From Campylobacterota bacterium (GTDB taxonomy: Bacteria; Campylobacterota; Campylobacteria; Campylobacterales; Sulfurovaceae): 10,019 nucleotides of DNA. A program made the translations under genes and the position numbers. The notes under the pieces are model-generated. The model was not told where the DNA came from. It did no database searches and saw only the letters and a list, made by a program, of their open reading frames with translations. Each line of letters starts with the position of its first letter. Position 1 is the stretch's first letter. Below, piece by piece: positions 6,733-10,019 of the stretch. Location: the NCBI GenBank assembly GCA_003646505.1, contig QMKT01000051.1, positions 1-10,019 on the forward strand, read 5' to 3'.

Positions 6733-7356
6733 ATGAAAAATCTATTGGAAAGTTTTGCTATATTGCTTGTTGGACTTTTATCTTTACTTATTGTTTATCT
6801 GATCGTACAATATAATATGATCGAAGACCAGATGATCGAAGATATAGAATATACAGTATCAAAGACGGAGAAAGAGACTAAAAAAGAGAAAACAAAAAGT
6901 TACCTTGATGATCTTGAAGGGTATGGAGAAGATGTTGATGTTGAAGTTGATGCGAGGAAAGAAAGTACTGCAAACACGGTTAATATTAAGTCTGAAGAGA
7001 AAAATAATGATCTAGGTGATATTGTAGAAGATAAGTCAAAATCAAGTTATACTGAAAGTCTTGAAGGGTACGGAGAAGATGTAGATGTTGAGGTTGATGC
7101 GACAAAAGACAATACTGAAAATACGGTTGTTGTTGAGTCTGAAGATGGAGATGATGCTTTGGCCAATGTTGTAGATGATAAATCAAAATCAACGTATACT
7201 GAAAACCTTAAAAACTATGATAAAAAAGCAAAAGAAGAAAAGTTAGATGAAGCTAAGCCTGTTGCTGATGCTGAAGGCGAACCTGAGAGATTGGATCAGG
7301 AAGAGGTTGAAGATACGTTCGGTTTGGCTATTGATGCTGCACTGGATGACCTATAG
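6733..7356 (+). CDS. Membrane-anchored acidic repeat protein, function unknown
   Basis: I do not recognise this 207-residue protein. One N-terminal hydrophobic helix (about 7-26) anchors it, most likely with the rest in the periplasm. The remainder is low-complexity and acidic: about 58 Asp/Glu against 23 Lys/Arg overall. A 49-residue repeat is seen from Y57, Y106 and Y155. Copies 1 and 2 share LEGYGEDVDVEVDA (61-74 and 110-123), where acidic residues alternate with valine as in a strand with one charged face. Copy 3 keeps only KSxYTENLKNY. The C-terminus ends FGLAIDAALDDL. No cysteines are present, so it is not itself a sulfur carrier. TAAGGA (6719-6724) lies eight bases before the ATG, and the gap to the basic rhodanese is 11 bases, so it belongs to the same operon. 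It could be a scaffold, a cation binder or a docking partner. Confidence 0.78.
   Translation: MKNLLESFAILLVGLLSLLIVYLIVQYNMIEDQMIEDIEYTVSKTEKETKKEKTKSYLDDLEGYGEDVDVEVDARKESTANTVNIKSEEKNNDLGDIVEDKSKSSYTESLEGYGEDVDVEVDATKDNTENTVVVESEDGDDALANVVDDKSKSTYTENLKNYDKKAKEEKLDEAKPVADAEGEPERLDQEEVEDTFGLAIDAALDDL
6901..7224 (+). repeat. In-frame 147-bp tandem repeat within the acidic membrane protein gene
   Basis: Units start at 6901, 7048 and 7195; the third is degenerate after about 30 bases. The conserved cores 6913-6954 and 7060-7101 differ at three of 42 positions, all in third codon positions and all synonymous (TAT/TAC, GTT/GTA, GAA/GAG). Confidence 0.85.
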
Positions 7357-7381
7357 GAGAACCTTTACGGTAATCCTATAG
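7351..7381 (+). terminator. Hairpin spanning both stop codons of the convergent pair (possible bidirectional terminator)
   Basis: CTATAGGA (7351-7358) pairs perfectly with TCCTATAG (7374-7381). Inside, ACC/GGT (7361-7363/7369-7371) closes a 5-base loop TTTAC. The stem contains the TAG of the acidic protein (7354-7356) and the loop region holds the TAA of trpS (7367-7365). On the plus strand CTTCTTTGACTTT follows, a moderate U-rich tail; the minus strand has none. It probably ends the rhodanese operon, with a weaker effect on trpS. Confidence 0.5.
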
Positions 7382-8327
7382 CTTCTTTGACTTTAGTCAT
7401 TTTAGCCTGTGCTATGGCTTTAGCTTTCTTGGCCCCTTGTGCCAAGATATCGTTTACCTCATCCATATGGTTGAGGTAATACTCACGTTTTTCTCTTGCT
7501 TCACTCAACTCCTCCCAAATAAGTTCTTTGAGATATTTTTTGAAATGACCATATCCTTCTTTTCCACTTTTATAACGTGTCTGCAATTCAAGCTTTTCTG
7601 ATTCATTTAAAAAGAGTGATGCCAGTGCATAGATATTGTCTCCTTCATATTCTAATGGTTCACCTAGAGGTGTGGAAGAAGAGATGATCTTGTTACATCT
7701 TTTTTGTAAGGGTTTTTCATTCATAAAGAGGTCAATAGCATTGTCGTAACTTTTAGACATTTTTTGACCATCTATACCAGGAATGGTAGCAACATCTTCT
7801 TGGACAATATGTTCTGGAAGTGTAAATATCTCTCCATATTCATTGTTGAATTTTATAGCGATATCCCGTGTCATTTCTACATGCTGTATCTGGTCTTTGC
7901 CTACAGGTACTTTTTGTGTGTCTAGCATCAGTATATCTGCAGCCATCAGTACAGGGTAGGAAAACAGTGCATGATTTGCAGAGATCCCTTTAGCGACCTT
8001 ATCTTTGTAACTGTGGGCACGTTCGAGTAAGCCCATAGGGGTAAACTTTGAGAGTATCCAGTAGAGTTCAAGCACTTCAGGCATATCACTCTGTACCCAA
8101 AATGTTGTTTTTTCAGGATCAAGCCCAAGTGAAAGGTAGTCAACAGCAGCATCGATCGTGTATTGTTTTAGCGTGGCTGCATCTTTTGATGTTGTCAGTG
8201 AGTGGTAGTTGGCAATAAAAGTAAAAAGCTCATGTTCTTCTTGAAGTTCAATCATCGGCTTCATGGCACCAAAATAGTTTCCTATATGCAGTTTCCCTGA
8301 AGCTTGTATTCCTGTAAGTACACGCAT
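7365..8327 (-). CDS. trpS: Tryptophanyl-tRNA synthetase
   Basis: This class I synthetase charges tRNA-Trp in the cytoplasm. The 320 residues match the compact bacterial form. The HIGH-equivalent is HIGN (14-17) within SGKLHIGNYFG. DILMLDTQKVPVGKDQ (131-146) carries the aspartate expected to contact the indole ring and the GKDQ nucleotide-binding turn. KMSKS is at 189-193, after the PGIDGQ segment, followed by the helical anticodon-binding C-terminus. ATG 8327 has AGGA (8337-8334) six bases upstream. It appears monocistronic: its own extended -10 lies at 8362-8354, and it converges on the rhodanese operon with an 8-base gap. No tryptophan attenuator or T-box is visible in the very short leader (about 20 bases). 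Confidence 0.97.
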   Translation of the reverse strand: MRVLTGIQASGKLHIGNYFGAMKPMIELQEEHELFTFIANYHSLTTSKDAATLKQYTIDAAVDYLSLGLDPEKTTFWVQSDMPEVLELYWILSKFTPMGLLERAHSYKDKVAKGISANHALFSYPVLMAADILMLDTQKVPVGKDQIQHVEMTRDIAIKFNNEYGEIFTLPEHIVQEDVATIPGIDGQKMSKSYDNAIDLFMNEKPLQKRCNKIISSSTPLGEPLEYEGDNIYALASLFLNESEKLELQTRYKSGKEGYGHFKKYLKELIWEELSEAREKREYYLNHMDEVNDILAQGAKKAKAIAQAKMTKVKEAIGLP

Positions 8328-8353
8328 GTTGTATCCTAAAATAATTTTAGGAG

Positions 8354-8362
8354 ATTATAGCA
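8354..8362 (-). promoter_or_regulatory. Extended -10 promoter of trpS
   Basis: The minus strand reads TGCTATAAT, a perfect extended -10. The predicted transcription start is near 8347, giving a leader of about 20 bases that just accommodates the AGGA ribosome binding site. The usual -35 position falls within the AGTAATT heptad repeats and has no TTGACA resemblance. Confidence 0.65.
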
Positions 8363-8370
8363 GGAGAATT

Positions 8371-8398
8371 AGTAATTAGTAATTAGTAGTGAGTAATT
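8371..8398. repeat. Heptanucleotide tandem repeat, AGTAATT x4
   Basis: Four contiguous 7-base units are present: AGTAATT (8371-8377), AGTAATT (8378-8384), AGTAGTG (8385-8391) and AGTAATT (8392-8398). The array begins nine bases upstream of the trpS extended -10. The derived word AGTGAGTAA (8388-8396) occurs again inverted as TTACTCACT at 8449-8457, across the der stop codon. Confidence 0.85.
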
Positions 8399-8405
8399 AA
8401 GGTAT

Positions 8406-8420
8406 GCTTTTTCAAAAAGC
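8406..8420 (-). terminator. Hairpin downstream of der (weak terminator candidate)
   Basis: GCTTTTT and AAAAAGC form a perfect 7-bp inverted repeat around one central base, 33 bases after the der stop. On the minus strand the stem is followed by ATACCTTAATTACT, a poor U-tract. On the plus strand it is followed by the better TTCTTTTAAAA, but no plus-strand gene lies just upstream. Terminator function for der is plausible but weakly supported. Confidence 0.35.
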
Positions 8421-8452
8421 TTCTTTTAAAACTATTTCCGGTTGCTCGTTAC

Positions 8453-9856
8453 TCACTCCTCATCGTCGTATCGTTCACCGCGTTTTCGTGCAACTATATC
8501 CAAAGGCACCCCTTCAAAGTCAAACTTCTCTCTGAAAAAATTTGCCAGATAACGTATGTATGAGAAGTGTAAAAATGCCGGTTTGTTGGTAATGAGTGCG
8601 ATTTTTGGCGGTTTGGTTTCATATTGTGTTGCAAATTTAATGTTGACCACTGCGCCATGGTGTGAAGGTACATGGTGTCTTCTGATCGCTGCACGTAAGG
8701 TATCGTTAAGATCAGAGGTAGAGATACGTCTTTTATAACGACCGTAGATATCGACGATCTGGTCTAAGATCTTATTGACACGCAGGCCTGTTTTAGCCGA
8801 GATAGTAATAAAAGGTGCATAGTGCAGGAATTTAAGTTCATCACGAATATCGTCCACTACTTCTTCATAGCTTCTATCTTCTTTAATGTCCCATTTATTG
8901 AGTACAATAAGGCATGCTAATTTGTGTTCTTCTATAAGACCGGCTACTCTTTCGTCTAGCTCTGATACTTGTACCGTTGAATCAAGTATAAGCAATACGA
9001 GGTTTGCTTCTTTCAGCATTTCAGTGGTTCTTGCCAATGCAAATTTTTCGATGCCTACGATCTTGGAGCGTTTTCTAATGCCCGCAGTATCTATAAATGT
9101 GACTTCATGTCCGGCATGTTCTATCATCTCATCGATAGGGTCTATGGTAGTTCCTGCCACATCTGATACCACAGAGCGTTCTTCACCAAGCAATGCGTTA
9201 AGCAGTGATGATTTTCCTGTATTGACACGACCAATGATCGCTACACGTATTTTATTGTCATTTTCATCTTCTTTAACACGGTTGATATCACGGACGATCT
9301 GATCAAAAGGATCGATCTCTGCATCTTCTTCAAGTACAAGACCTTCTTCCTCTTTTGGGGCAGGGACATGTTCTTCCAACCAAGCATAAAAATCATTAAA
9401 ATAGCGGTTATGACTGACTGACATAGGGAAGGTAGCATCTGCACCAAATTCTAAAAATTCCCAGTAACGCTCTTCTTCTTTTTCATTGTCTATTTTATTA
9501 ACGATGAGAGCCAAAGGTTTTCCTTGGGCTTGTAATTGGTAGAAGAGTTCTCTGTCTTCCTCGCTTGGCAGTGTTTTTCCGTCAACCATATAGATGATAA
9601 TATCTGCCTCCCCAGCAGCTCTTAGTGAAAACTCTGCCACTTTGGCAAAGAGTTCGGAAGAATAGTCTATCCCTCCGGTATCGAGGATTTCAAATTCACG
9701 ATTTTCAGAAATGGTGACAATACGTTTTTTGACATCTCTTGTAGTACCGGACATATCTGAAGTGATGGCATCTCTTTGTCTTGCTAAACGGTTAAAGAGA
9801 GAGCTTTTCCCTACATTCGGTCGTCCGACTATGGCTATTTTTTTAAGTTCTTGCAT
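8453..9856 (-). CDS. der: Ribosome-assembly GTPase Der (EngA)
   Basis: Der has two GTPase domains in tandem and acts in 50S subunit maturation. From ATG 9856 the protein has 467 residues. Domain 1 shows GRPNVGKS (11-18), GTT (37-39), DTGG (59-62) and NKID (120-123). After an acidic linker (about 158-180), domain 2 shows GRVNTGKS (209-216), GTT (235-237), DTAG (256-259), NKWD (320-323) and SAK (343-345). A KH-like C-terminal domain (about 380-457) and a charged tail follow. A TTG 30 bases upstream (9886) would add ten residues, but it lies within the -10 box and before the predicted transcription start. ATG 9856 is therefore preferred, though its ribosome binding site (AAGAAAG) is weak. trpS downstream has its own promoter. 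Confidence 0.96.
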   Translation of the reverse strand: MQELKKIAIVGRPNVGKSSLFNRLARQRDAITSDMSGTTRDVKKRIVTISENREFEILDTGGIDYSSELFAKVAEFSLRAAGEADIIIYMVDGKTLPSEEDRELFYQLQAQGKPLALIVNKIDNEKEEERYWEFLEFGADATFPMSVSHNRYFNDFYAWLEEHVPAPKEEEGLVLEEDAEIDPFDQIVRDINRVKEDENDNKIRVAIIGRVNTGKSSLLNALLGEERSVVSDVAGTTIDPIDEMIEHAGHEVTFIDTAGIRKRSKIVGIEKFALARTTEMLKEANLVLLILDSTVQVSELDERVAGLIEEHKLACLIVLNKWDIKEDRSYEEVVDDIRDELKFLHYAPFITISAKTGLRVNKILDQIVDIYGRYKRRISTSDLNDTLRAAIRRHHVPSHHGAVVNIKFATQYETKPPKIALITNKPAFLHFSYIRYLANFFREKFDFEGVPLDIVARKRGERYDDEE

Positions 9857-9885
9857 AAATATATTCTTTCTTGATAATTGTCGCA

Positions 9886-9891
9886 ATTATA
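9886..9891 (-). promoter_or_regulatory. -10 box of the der promoter
   Basis: The minus strand reads CGCTATAAT with a perfect TATAAT (9891-9886). The predicted start is near 9879, leaving a leader of about 23 bases to ATG 9856. This placement argues against the upstream TTG as the der start. Confidence 0.55.
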
Positions 9892-9908
9892 GCGTAATAT
9901 TAGTGTTA

Positions 9909-9937
9909 AGTGGGTAGGGGGTTAGCAGGTAGGGGGA
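9909..9937. repeat. Degenerate G-rich heptad tract upstream of der
   Basis: AGTGGGT (9909-9915), AGGGGGT (9916-9922), one extra T, AGCAGGT (9924-9930) and AGGGGGA (9931-9937) follow a 7-base period with one inserted base. GGTAGGGGG occurs twice (9913-9921, 9928-9936). The tract lies over the -35 position of the der promoter. Confidence 0.55.
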
Positions 9938-9983
9938 AAAGAAAAAAATAGACTTGACAAATGCTAGAAAGTATGTCAAGTTT
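9937..9983 (-). terminator. Intrinsic terminator for a minus-strand gene to the right of the window
   Basis: On the minus strand AACTTGACA with its flanking bases (9983-9974) pairs with TGTCAAGTCT (9959-9950) over 10 bp, including one G-U, with a 14-base loop. The run TATTTTTTTCTTTT follows directly (9950-9937). Stem plus U-tract is a standard rho-independent terminator. The gene it serves is outside the window. Confidence 0.65.
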
Positions 9984-10019
9984 ACGCACTACGCACTACG
10001 CACTACGCACTACGCACTA
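9984..10019. repeat. Heptanucleotide tandem repeat, ACGCACT x5, continuing past the right edge
   Basis: Five perfect ACGCACT units fill 9984-10018, and the next base (A) continues the pattern, so the true copy number is unknown. Read on the other strand the unit is AGTGCGT, which shares the AGT anchor with the AGTAATT and AGTGGGT repeats. It directly abuts the terminator stem at 9983. Confidence 0.92.

Noticed and set aside
8886..9302. 138-codon plus-strand open frame opposite der
   Set aside because: It is antisense to conserved G-domain motifs, is serine/threonine-rich low complexity, and has no supporting start signal.
9984..10019. CRISPR array at the right edge
   Set aside because: The units are 7 bases and contiguous with no spacers, so this is a short tandem repeat.

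Overview
The window looks like chromosomal DNA of a Campylobacterota (epsilonproteobacterial) species, probably a Sulfurovum- or Sulfurimonas-like sulfur oxidiser. The basis is moderate AT richness, TATAAT-type -10 boxes without clear -35 boxes, a ccoI-ccoS pair for cbb3 oxidase assembly, the rho-murI order and secreted rhodaneses. The genus is an inference and was not checked by search.

Layout. (1) 1-2498, minus strand: ccoI, a CPC-type copper P-type ATPase, overlaps the start of ccoS by an ATGA; ccoS runs off the left edge. (2) 2561-5203, plus strand: a 129-residue membrane protein of unknown function, then rho (termination factor) and murI (glutamate racemase), which are 9 bases apart. (3) 5204-5492: a 289-base AT-rich gap with inverted repeats after murI, an extended -10 promoter and a possibly structured 5' leader. 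(4) 5493-7356, plus strand: a tight three-gene unit of two exported, paralogous single-domain rhodaneses (overlapping by ATGA) and a membrane-anchored, very acidic protein with a 49-residue repeat. (5) 7365-9856, minus strand: trpS and der, each with its own -10 box. The 8-base convergent gap before trpS lies inside a hairpin that spans both stop codons. Heptanucleotide repeat tracts lie on both sides of der; the right-hand one runs off the window.

Most genes here are housekeeping: copper delivery to cbb3 oxidase, transcription termination, peptidoglycan precursor supply, Trp-tRNA charging and ribosome assembly. The unusual part is 5204-7356. A rhodanese with a two-cysteine active loop (CNGAWC) is followed by a strongly basic paralogue whose second cysteine is replaced by serine. 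After these comes an anchored acidic repeat protein of opposite charge, and the unit sits behind its own promoter and leader. This suggests a small periplasmic sulfur-handling unit, but its function cannot be read from the sequence. The second unusual theme is the family of AGT-anchored 7-bp tandem repeats around der and next to the trpS promoter.
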